Positions 1-5,740 of a stretch of 9,072 nucleotides of DNA are shown here, in pieces; positions within the stretch are counted from its first letter, which is position 1; each line of letters begins with the position of its first letter. The notes beneath the pieces were generated by a model. That model saw nothing but the letters and a program-made list of their open reading frames with translations. It was not told the origin of the DNA and searched no databases. Source of the stretch: Candidatus Heimdallarchaeota archaeon (GTDB lineage Archaea > Asgardarchaeota > Heimdallarchaeia > Hodarchaeales > S146-22); assembly GCA_015520535.1 (NCBI GenBank), contig WAPZ01000028.1:1-9072 (forward strand), read 5' to 3'. The translations under genes and the position numbers were made by a program.

Positions 1-1
1 C

Positions 2-376
2 TACATTACTACGGAAACAGACACACAAGAAATTCTTAATCACACACATGATACCAAACTCATTCTTCATAGTGTGGACGTAAGTAACTTCATAAAACCC
101 GAACGACGCCAATTTTATGCCAATTTATATCAAAGTTATCCAAAAGATACATTAATTGGCGTTTTATTTGTTTATTATCGAGAATCTGAAGAAAAATCCC
201 TCTATCGACAATGGATTACCTCGTTAGGCGACTTTTTAAAACAGATAAAACAAAAAAATATCAATGTCACACTATTATCTCGAATTGAAGATACAGAAAC
301 ATCAATCGTACAACTCTTACATAGTCTTATTGAAAAAATAGATCCAACAATGGCAGCCCTACTTGAGATATTTTAA
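2..376 (+). CDS. 3' end of a truncated gene; possible degenerate Rag/Gtr-like GTPase C-terminal half
   Basis: The reading frame is open from base 2 to the TAA at 374-376, giving 124 residues, so the gene begins outside the window. A GTG at 74 lies inside the frame but is unlikely to be the true start. I do not recognise the protein firmly. By eye, the order of elements resembles the second half of a Rag/Gtr-type GTPase: a hydrophobic strand followed by DVS, a helix with aromatic and basic residues, a second hydrophobic strand (IGVLFVYY), a long helix, then a short strand and a helix ending the chain. At the place where Rag proteins carry the base-recognition HKMD motif this protein reads YYRE, so nucleotide binding would be impaired. 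The Walker A region is not in view, so the assignment is weak. An unrelated alpha/beta protein remains possible. Confidence 0.6.
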   Translation, partial: YITTETDTQEILNHTHDTKLILHSVDVSNFIKPERRQFYANLYQSYPKDTLIGVLFVYYRESEEKSLYRQWITSLGDFLKQIKQKNINVTLLSRIEDTETSIVQLLHSLIEKIDPTMAALLEIF

Positions 377-385
377 AACAAAAAA

Positions 386-415
386 ATCAGAAAACTGATA
401 ACTATGCAGAGCATA
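386..415. repeat. Two adjacent short palindromes after the first gene
   Basis: ATCAG-AAAA-CTGAT (386-399) and TATGC-AGA-GCATA (403-415) are two perfect 5-bp inverted repeats standing 10 and 27 bases after the stop of the truncated gene. A short pyrimidine tract (TTTCTCC) follows the second. They could be weak 3'-end hairpins or an operator for the next gene. The stems are short and AT-rich, so chance is also possible. Confidence 0.3.
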
Positions 416-432
416 TTTCTCCAAATGGATTA

Positions 433-466
433 TTTTTTATACTTAAATAAATGATTAGTTAAATAG
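433..466 (+). promoter_or_regulatory. TATA-like promoter of the TPR gene
   Basis: The 120-base gap before the TPR gene holds a T-rich stretch running into TATACTTAAATAA (433-450), and a second weaker box, TTAGTTAAATAG (456-466). A TATA centre at about 441 would place the transcript start near 467. The second box would place it near 487, almost at the start codon. No clear Shine-Dalgarno motif precedes the ATG at 497, which fits a short or absent leader. The assignment rests on composition and spacing only. Confidence 0.4.
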
Positions 467-496
467 AGAGAATAAGAAGAAAAACTGCTGATTTCA

Positions 497-2515
497 ATGC
501 GCTATCATTTAGACAAAAATAATTTAGTTACGATGTTTTATGAAGGAGAAAACACGGTTCGAAAAGGTGACTTTGACAAAGCTGCCTCCATTTTTGAAGA
601 AATTTATAAAATCGGCACGGAAACAAATAATGATTTTGCAAAAGGACTCTATTTCCTTGGATTATCACTCATTGCCTATTATACGTGGAAACATCACAAT
701 ATGCTAGAATTGAGTAAAAAAGCAGCTAAATTTTTAGAAAAATCATCAGAAGGCAAAAGTTTTCTCATTCGTGCCCAAAATAATGAAGCTTTAGCACTTT
801 TATATAGTGGGAAAAGGGAATCTGCATTAGAAATTTTTAAAATCAACTTAACCATGGCGGATGAGATTAATAATCCGATTGAAAAAGTAGTTGCATTAAA
901 TAACATCGGCTACACACTTATGGGTAACGGTATGTATAAAGAATCCTTAAAAAACTTAGAAGCCGCATTACAAATTCTTGAAGAGATAAAAAATCCCTAT
1001 TTAGAAATTATAGTTAAGGATAACATAGCAAATGTGTATATTCGACAAGGAAAATACTTAGATGCCGAAGCCATAATTAGTGAAAATTTAAACAAAGCTC
1101 ACAATATCGAGTCAAAACTATTGGAAGCTTCTAGTTATAAAACACTCGGCAATTTATATCTTCGTTGGGGAAAATATGATCAAGCACTTTTTTATTTGAA
1201 TATTGCTCTCAATAAAGCCTTAGAGGTAAACGATAAACGCCATCTACCAAGAATCTATGCTCAACTTGGGGAATGCTATTTAGAAATGGGAAATATCGAT
1301 GAAGCCCTACGATATTTTGGAGAAAGCATTGAAGTATATCGACAAACGCGCATCGAAGAAGACATTGTAGAAACCTATGGTGCCTATTCGCTCTTAGTTC
1401 TGTATAGTGGCCACCCTACTCAAGCCACTGATCTTTTAAATGAAGCTGCCATTAAAGCCTATGAACATCGATCTTTTCAAGAACACCTAATTGTTCATTA
1501 CTATTTAGGAATTCATTATCTTTATGGCGTTCAAAAACCCGGCATCGCGCACCATACCTTAGATTATGTTTATAGAGAAGCACTTAACCGCGATATTTAT
1601 GATTTAATGCTAAGGAGTTGCCTTAGTCTTGCCGAAACATGGAGTTTAGAGTTTTATCATTCTAAAAATGATAAATATTTTGAGGTCGCTCGCGATTACG
1701 TCGAACAATTACTACTATTGGCAGAAAAACAACAAGTAATACCCTTCATGATACAAGGATACATTGTCAAAGCCTTATTACACTTAGCCCGTGCCCAATT
1801 TGAAGAAACAGAAGAGATACTAAAGAATGCATATGATTTAGCCGAACGATATGGACATCACACCCGACGTAATATGATTAAAAAATTACTGCAACAAGCG
1901 CAAATCAACGCAATGCTCTATGAACAACGTGAAGATAATGAAACCTCACAAGCTCAACTTCAAGAAATAGCCACTTTAGAGATTATCTGGCAACTGTTAC
2001 AACTTTCAAGTGGCCGATTAGTGAGTTTTCCTATCGGCACAACTGATATCCTCCAATCAAAAATATATGTCATTGGTCAAAGTTTTATGGGACCGAAACT
2101 TATCGTTCATGAGGATGGAGAAAGTGACAACCTCCCCTTAAGCCAGTTACGAGAAGTTCAACTCATGGCAACGACCTTTTCTATTGCCGTTGCACAAGGA
2201 GAACAGTATCATGAGGGACTTTATGGACCATTTCCTTATCCTGATCATCCAGATTTACTAGTTCTTGTATTTTCAAAGTTTCTTCCCGATAGTAAAATGG
2301 ATGACCCACGCTTTGACAAAGAAAACTATTGTCTCTTTGTTTTTGCCTATCCAAAAGGCTTTTACCAGATTCAATTCAACAGAAATGAGATTGAACAAAT
2401 TTTTAAAGAATTTACTGAATCAATTATCGATGTTCGCGATATCCGCCCACAACACTTAAAAGAATTAAAAAGAACGATTTTTCGCCAATGCTTCCATCGA
2501 CTTCCTATTGGATGA
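497..2515 (+). CDS. TPR-repeat protein with C-terminal longin-like domain
   Basis: This 672-residue protein has no signal peptide or membrane segment and is probably cytosolic. Residues about 10-480 form roughly eleven helical repeats of about 40 residues, as in MalT-type TPRs. The clearest are near residues 130-290, with the small-residue and aromatic pattern seen in GNLYLRWGKYDQAL and GECYLEMGNIDEAL. Such arrays bind partner proteins or peptides. From about 520 the protein changes to an alpha/beta domain: two strands (KIYVIG, then PKLIV), a helix, three strands including a GLYGPFP motif near 577-580, then two helices to the end. That order matches a longin fold, a type common in Asgard GTPase-linked proteins. 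The ATG at 497 is the first in frame; an ATG at 533 would cut into the first repeat. Function is unknown; a scaffold or GTPase-regulator role is inference. Confidence 0.85.
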   Translation: MRYHLDKNNLVTMFYEGENTVRKGDFDKAASIFEEIYKIGTETNNDFAKGLYFLGLSLIAYYTWKHHNMLELSKKAAKFLEKSSEGKSFLIRAQNNEALALLYSGKRESALEIFKINLTMADEINNPIEKVVALNNIGYTLMGNGMYKESLKNLEAALQILEEIKNPYLEIIVKDNIANVYIRQGKYLDAEAIISENLNKAHNIESKLLEASSYKTLGNLYLRWGKYDQALFYLNIALNKALEVNDKRHLPRIYAQLGECYLEMGNIDEALRYFGESIEVYRQTRIEEDIVETYGAYSLLVLYSGHPTQATDLLNEAAIKAYEHRSFQEHLIVHYYLGIHYLYGVQKPGIAHHTLDYVYREALNRDIYDLMLRSCLSLAETWSLEFYHSKNDKYFEVARDYVEQLLLLAEKQQVIPFMIQGYIVKALLHLARAQFEETEEILKNAYDLAERYGHHTRRNMIKKLLQQAQINAMLYEQREDNETSQAQLQEIATLEIIWQLLQLSSGRLVSFPIGTTDILQSKIYVIGQSFMGPKLIVHEDGESDNLPLSQLREVQLMATTFSIAVAQGEQYHEGLYGPFPYPDHPDLLVLVFSKFLPDSKMDDPRFDKENYCLFVFAYPKGFYQIQFNRNEIEQIFKEFTESIIDVRDIRPQHLKELKRTIFRQCFHRLPIG

Positions 2516-2533
2516 AAAGAAAAGAGTGAAGAC

Positions 2534-2540
2534 AAAAAAA
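2534..2540 (-). terminator. T-run terminator for npdG
   Basis: The minus strand reads seven T residues (A-run on plus at 2534-2540) about 22 bases after the npdG stop, in a 46-base gap between convergent genes. T-runs alone are enough for archaeal RNA polymerase termination. On the plus strand only a run of five T (2557-2561) is available to end the TPR transcript. Confidence 0.45.
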
Positions 2541-2561
2541 GAGAACGTATTTGGCATTTTT

Positions 2562-3227
2562 CTATTCGTTATGAACCACCAATTTAAAACCGCTGTCTTT
2601 GTATTTATTTTTCTTATTTATTGTAATAGCCAGCGCAGTCATTCGTTCAACAGCCCGTGCCATTTGAATTGGACCACAAATTACAGCATTTAGCCCTTCA
2701 ATTTTATTTATAACTTCCGCTACTTCTTTTCTCGCCTCTTTATTTCCAAAAACAAAAACATCACGATTTAACGGGTTTGATAAATCTTCAAGGGCATGTG
2801 CCGCCAATGTTTTAAATGCACCTACAAAGGGAATTTCTTCCGGCAAAATTTTCTTCAAATGTTCAGAACCGGACTTTTCTTCTAACTCCATAACATCAAC
2901 ATAACCTTTTTTAAATTCTAAAGGTACTGTTACGTCTACAAAAACATGGCCTTCCTTAAATAAATTCACAAGCCCTTTTAAGGTTTCAGCAGCGTGTTCA
3001 AAGGGAACGGTTAAAAATATATATTTTGCTTGGTCAAAAATCTTCTCATTTGATGTTCCTTCAATAATCGTCGTGTTAAGTTTTTCATTTAACTCTTGTG
3101 CAATTTTTTTTCCCTTCTCTTCTCGTCGAGAACCAATGATGACTGGTATACCTGATTTGGCAAAACGTAATGCAATCCCCCGACCTTGTGGTCCAGTACC
3201 ACCAATTAAACCAATTTTAGCTGTCAT
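2562..3227 (-). CDS. npdG: F420H2:NADP oxidoreductase (NADPH-dependent F420 reductase)
   Basis: A 221-residue cytosolic enzyme that moves hydride between coenzyme F420 and NADP. The N-terminal Rossmann motif (GGTGPQG, residues 9-15) opens the nucleotide site, and GSRR at 32-35 supplies the serine and arginines that in this family hold the 2'-phosphate of NADP. VGAFKTLAAHALEDL in the middle and the C-terminal GP-x(3)-AR-x-VE pattern followed by a helix ending in INKKNK match archaeal F420 reductases closely. Length fits the family. I chose the ATG at 3227 because the Rossmann strand begins three residues later and GGTGG lies 9 bases upstream. A longer frame from a TTG at 3281 adds 18 residues with no family match. 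The gene lies 105 bases after profilin and probably has its own promoter. It implies that the organism makes or acquires F420. Confidence 0.9.
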   Translation of the reverse strand: MTAKIGLIGGTGPQGRGIALRFAKSGIPVIIGSRREEKGKKIAQELNEKLNTTIIEGTSNEKIFDQAKYIFLTVPFEHAAETLKGLVNLFKEGHVFVDVTVPLEFKKGYVDVMELEEKSGSEHLKKILPEEIPFVGAFKTLAAHALEDLSNPLNRDVFVFGNKEARKEVAEVINKIEGLNAVICGPIQMARAVERMTALAITINKKNKYKDSGFKLVVHNE

Positions 3228-3260
3228 ATTCCGCAACCACCGACCTATAGTTTTTTTTCC

Positions 3261-3308
3261 GTCAACCACACACAATGTCAACCTTTAAAAAGCAATGTCT
3301 TTAAATAT
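3261..3308 (-). promoter_or_regulatory. Probable npdG promoter with tandem motif copies
   Basis: In the 105-base gap between profilin and npdG the minus strand holds two TATA-like boxes, TATTTAAAG (3300-3308) and TTTTTAAAG (3283-3291). The nearer one would start transcription around 3262, giving a leader of about 35 bases that contains the GGTGG ribosome site. GACATTG follows each box (3293-3299 and 3273-3279), and GGTTGAC occurs twice (3261-3267 and 3277-3283). These repeats could be a regulator site, but no regulator is identifiable. Confidence 0.4.
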
Positions 3309-3332
3309 CATTTATGAGAATGGATTGCGCTG

Positions 3333-3725
3333 TTATTTGAAATATTCCGCCATTTCCTGTAGTTCTGGAAGAATTTCTTGTATAGCGTATCCAGAATCTA
3401 TTGGAGTCCACGAAACAAAGTAATAATTAATTGGCGTCTGTACAACTATTAAAAAACCGGCATTTTCGCCAAGTGACCGTGCAACAATGTATTTAGGATA
3501 CCTGTTGGTTAAAACAATATATTTTATTCCGCCAAAATGAAAAGAGGGTGATAGTGCACTCCATTCATTTAATAAATGATACGTGTCTAATGGAATACCC
3601 TCAGAACCCGGTAATTTTGGAATCGAACCATTATCATAATATACATTGCCATTAGGATCAAGAATCATAAAGCCGTTTATGATTCCATCCGAATAAAGTT
3701 TTTGGTAAAAAACTCGATAAGGCAA
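3333..3725 (-). CDS. Asgard profilin-like actin-regulator protein
   Basis: A 130-residue cytosolic protein that I read as a profilin, the small protein that binds actin monomers. Aligned by eye with human profilin-1, the N-terminal helix ending in LYSDG matches LMADG at the same distance from the start. FMILDPNGNVYY fits the first strand pair, FGGIKYIVL (64-72) fits the diagnostic LGGQKCSVI segment, and the last helix ending LQEMAEYF fits the C-terminal helix around CYEMASHL. Length is typical for profilin. The start is a TTG at 3725; it gives the profilin-like N-terminus, GGTG lies 8 bases upstream, and no in-frame ATG exists before the upstream stop. It sits 33 bases after TFS on the same strand. 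Aromatic residues occupy the positions that line the polyproline groove in eukaryotes. A roadblock or longin protein is the main alternative. Confidence 0.75.
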   Translation of the reverse strand: MPYRVFYQKLYSDGIINGFMILDPNGNVYYDNGSIPKLPGSEGIPLDTYHLLNEWSALSPSFHFGGIKYIVLTNRYPKYIVARSLGENAGFLIVVQTPINYYFVSWTPIDSGYAIQEILPELQEMAEYFK

Positions 3726-3732
3726 AATAATA

Positions 3733-3751
3733 CACCAATGTCTTTTTTAAA
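3733..3751 (-). promoter_or_regulatory. TATA-like box and GGTG site before profilin
   Basis: On the minus strand CTTTAAAAAA (about 3743-3752) lies just after the TFS stop and about 22-26 bases before the profilin TTG, so a transcript from it would be nearly leaderless. GACATTG follows immediately (3736-3742), as it does at the npdG boxes, and runs into GGTG (3733-3736). Profilin may therefore be read both from the TFS transcript and from its own promoter. Confidence 0.35.
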
Positions 3752-3758
3752 GATAATT

Positions 3759-4160
3759 TCATTTTTTTGCCTTTTTAGGTGAAATTTTAGTTTTATCTAT
3801 CCATTTACCTTTTTTAAAAGTGTATCCGCAAACTAAGCAGTGGAAAAAACGCTTTCCCGGTTCATCGCCCCGTGTAACAACGATAGATGAGGTAATGTAA
3901 AAACTGTAACATTTGGGGCAAGCAAAGCCACGAACAGGATCACCAATTTCTTTTTTAAGTCGTTCAATATCTTTTGTCGGATCAATAACCATAGTGAAAT
4001 CCTTGGGGTGGTGTTCTACCGTTTTTTTTAGTCTAAAAGCCTCTTGATCAATAGTTTCCTTCCCCAAAAATCCGCATTTGGGACAATAAGGCATTTTTTT
4101 TCCGTTTTTTCCCGGTTGCCGCCGAAACTCTAACAATGAACCACACATTTCACAGAACAT
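3759..4160 (-). CDS. tfs: Transcription factor S (archaeal TFIIS-like transcript cleavage factor)
   Basis: A 133-residue two-zinc-ribbon protein that rescues backtracked RNA polymerase by stimulating cleavage of the nascent RNA. The N-terminal ribbon uses C3, C6, C26 and C29, and the C-terminal ribbon uses C81, C84, C108 and C111. Between the last two pairs lies the hairpin TRGDEP (96-101), with the acidic D99-E100 dyad that reaches the polymerase active site. It is longer than most TFS proteins (about 110 residues) because of a longer linker and a lysine-rich tail after residue 115. By eye the hairpin is one residue shorter than the usual TR-x-x-DEP, and the Q before TR is V. The start is an ATG at 4160 with GGGTGG 6 bases upstream. 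It probably leads the minus-strand unit with profilin. A divergent TFS/RpoM paralog with altered activity is possible. Confidence 0.88.
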   Translation of the reverse strand: MFCEMCGSLLEFRRQPGKNGKKMPYCPKCGFLGKETIDQEAFRLKKTVEHHPKDFTMVIDPTKDIERLKKEIGDPVRGFACPKCYSFYITSSIVVTRGDEPGKRFFHCLVCGYTFKKGKWIDKTKISPKKAKK

Positions 4161-4192
4161 TTCCTTCCACCCACTAAAAAAAAGCGACGATA

Positions 4193-4204
4193 CACAACGT
4201 TGTG
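4193..4204. promoter_or_regulatory. Perfect 12-bp palindrome, candidate operator
   Basis: CACAACGTTGTG is identical to its reverse complement over all 12 bases. It lies in the 197-base gap between divergent tfs and msrA, 33 bases upstream of the tfs ATG and about 33 bases before the TATA-like box on the msrA side. Size and symmetry suit a dimeric helix-turn-helix regulator controlling one or both directions. No such regulator is encoded in the window. Confidence 0.45.
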
Positions 4205-4236
4205 GAGTTTCTCTATGCCACGTGCCTCAACCATAC

Positions 4237-4249
4237 TTTATATAATTAT
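4237..4249 (+). promoter_or_regulatory. TATA-like promoter of the msrA-to-cinA unit
   Basis: TTTATATAATTAT is the best TATA-like box in the window and predicts a transcript start near 4265-4270. A second box, TATTTAAAAG (4311-4320), would start transcription near 4340, just before the msrA ribosome site. The core TTATATAA (4238-4245) is itself symmetrical, so it might also serve the divergent tfs gene, 78 bases away. CACGTG hexamers flank it at 4219-4224 and 4284-4289. Confidence 0.45.
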
Positions 4250-4345
4250 TTGAATGAGCGTTTGACTGAGAAATGAATGCCAGCACGTGTTATAAAGAAA
4301 GAAGTTGCGGTATTTAAAAGCACTAAAGAAAAAGAAAAGATATTT

Positions 4346-4351
4346 AGGTGG
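4346..4351 (+). promoter_or_regulatory. Ribosome binding site that decides the msrA start
   Basis: AGGTGG lies 6 bases before the ATG at 4358. The upstream in-frame ATG at 4277 has no comparable motif, so the shorter 181-residue MsrA is preferred. Confidence 0.55.
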
Positions 4352-4357
4352 AAGATA

Positions 4358-4903
4358 ATGAAAAACAATGACGTTAAAGTGGCAACGTTAGGCGGAGGGT
4401 GTTTTTGGTGCCTAGAAGCGGTTTATGATGAAGTTAAAGGCGTGATTTCAGTCGAAAGTGGTTATTCGGGAGGGCATGTAGAGAATCCCACGTACGAAGA
4501 AGTGTGTACTGGCTCCACTGGGCATGCAGAGGTTGTTCAAATTCATTATGATCCGAAAATAATCAGTTTTAAAGAGTTACTGGAAATATTCTTTACCATT
4601 CATGATCCAACAACATTGAACCGGCAAGGTAATGATATTGGCACGCAGTACCGCTCTATTATTCTTTATCACGATGAAGAACAGAAAAAGATTGCGGTAG
4701 AAACCATTAAAGCCTTTAATGAAGCAAAAATCTGGAAAAACCCTATTGTCACCGAAGTCGTTCCGTTTAAAAAATTTTATCGTGCTGAAGAATATCATCA
4801 AAAATATTATAAACGGAATCCAAATCAAGGATATTGCAAATTTGTTATAGAACCAAAAGTTGCAAAGTTTCGACAAAAATATCTTGATAAACTTAAAAAA
4901 TAG
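4358..4903 (+). CDS. msrA: Peptide methionine-S-sulfoxide reductase
   Basis: A 181-residue cytosolic enzyme that reduces the S-epimer of methionine sulfoxide in proteins and free methionine. The GCFWC motif at residues 14-18 contains the catalytic C15. GYSGG (35-39), NPTYEEVC-x-GSTGHAEVV (43-60) and RQGNDIGTQYRS are the conserved segments around the substrate pocket. GYC near the end (C160) is a likely resolving cysteine, followed by a lysine-rich tail. The start at 4358 has AGGTGG at proper spacing. A longer frame from 4277 would add 27 basic residues with no family match, although the strong TATA-like box upstream cannot exclude it. It is the first gene of the plus-strand unit and ends 18 bases before the ABC ATPase. 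No MsrB is visible nearby. Confidence 0.95.
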   Translation: MKNNDVKVATLGGGCFWCLEAVYDEVKGVISVESGYSGGHVENPTYEEVCTGSTGHAEVVQIHYDPKIISFKELLEIFFTIHDPTTLNRQGNDIGTQYRSIILYHDEEQKKIAVETIKAFNEAKIWKNPIVTEVVPFKKFYRAEEYHQKYYKRNPNQGYCKFVIEPKVAKFRQKYLDKLKK

Positions 4904-4921
4904 AGGGATATCTGGAAAATT

Positions 4922-5740
4922 ATGCGGATTATGGTGAAAATGGCAAGTGAAAGCCCACAAGAGTTCAAAGCTTTAGAAGTAATTAATTTGAGAAAACGAT
5001 ATGGGGACGTTGAGGCGCTCAAAGGCGTTTCTTTTCATGTAAGACCCGGTGAAATTTATGGACTTTTGGGTCCGAATGGAGCCGGAAAAACCACGACCGT
5101 TAAAAATATAGTTGGAATTCTCAAGCCAGATGCGGGAACCATAAAAGTATACGGTTTTTCACCCAGTGAAAATCCAATAGCAGTCAAAGAGCGTTTAGGA
5201 TATGTACCCGAAGAAATTATTCTGTATGACTCCCTTACCGTCAAAGAAATGATCGAATTTGTTGCCTCAATTCGTGTTACGAATCGTCCCTTAACACCCG
5301 TTATCTCAACGTTATTGAAAGCCTTCGACATTGAAAAATATTATACGTCTACGATTGCCACATTATCACAAGGAACAAAACAGAAAGTGGCAATCATTTT
5401 AGCCTTTATGGCAGAACCACCTTTATTGATTTTAGATGAACCGATAAAGGGATTAGATGCACGTTCCGCTCGCATATTCAAAGAATTGTTGCAGATTCAC
5501 ATTAAGAGAGGAGGAGCAATCTTATTTTCCACACACATAATGGAAATTGCGCAGCAATTATGCCATCGAATCGGCATCATTCATCAAGGAAGAATTGTCG
5601 TTGAAGGCACGGTGCATGAATTGCAAGAAACCATTGAAAGTGGCGAAAATAAAACGTTGGAACAAATTTTCCTTGAAATTACTGAACAAACATCTGAAGT
5701 TGACAAAATAGTCAATATGTTGCGGGAGGTTTTTCGTTGA
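4922..5740 (+). CDS. ABC transporter ATP-binding protein (ABC-2 exporter type)
   Basis: A 272-residue ATPase subunit that would drive the permease encoded next. In order it has the A-loop aromatic Y27, Walker A GPNGAGKTT (50-58), a Q-loop region GYVPEE (92-97) with glutamate where glutamine is usual, the signature LSQGTKQ (147-153) in place of LSGGQ, Walker B LLILDE (167-172), D-loop GLD (176-178) and the H-loop histidine H204. The HQGRIVVEGT segment and short C-terminal extension are typical of exporter ATPases in the CcmA/NatA-like group. Three in-frame ATGs stand close together (4922, 4931, 4940), so the exact start is uncertain by up to six residues. The stop overlaps the permease start, so the two are translationally coupled. 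The substrate cannot be told from sequence. Confidence 0.92.
   Translation: MRIMVKMASESPQEFKALEVINLRKRYGDVEALKGVSFHVRPGEIYGLLGPNGAGKTTTVKNIVGILKPDAGTIKVYGFSPSENPIAVKERLGYVPEEIILYDSLTVKEMIEFVASIRVTNRPLTPVISTLLKAFDIEKYYTSTIATLSQGTKQKVAIILAFMAEPPLLILDEPIKGLDARSARIFKELLQIHIKRGGAILFSTHIMEIAQQLCHRIGIIHQGRIVVEGTVHELQETIESGENKTLEQIFLEITEQTSEVDKIVNMLREVFR
5724..5729 (+). promoter_or_regulatory. Strong ribosome site before the TTG start of the permease
   Basis: GGGAGG lies 7 bases before the TTG at 5737, inside the end of the ATPase gene. It supports a non-ATG start that overlaps the upstream stop by four bases (TTGA), an arrangement that ties synthesis of the two transporter subunits together. Confidence 0.6.

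Noticed and set aside
2508..2693. Short plus frame at the 3' end of the TPR gene
   Set aside because: It runs antisense into npdG, has no ribosome site and no family features.
3228..3281. Extended npdG start at a TTG (18 extra residues)
   Set aside because: The extension matches nothing in the family and would overlap the probable promoter; the ATG at 3227 has GGTGG upstream and sits directly before the Rossmann motif.
4277..4357. Extended msrA start at ATG 4277 (27 extra residues)
   Set aside because: The extension is basic and unlike MsrA; AGGTGG stands at good distance before 4358. Not fully excluded, because a TATA-like box lies about 35 bases before 4277.
4577..4960. Open minus frame of 127 residues, rich in Phe and Ile
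   Set aside because: It is antisense to msrA and the composition is what AT-rich antisense coding gives; msrA motifs are on the plus strand.
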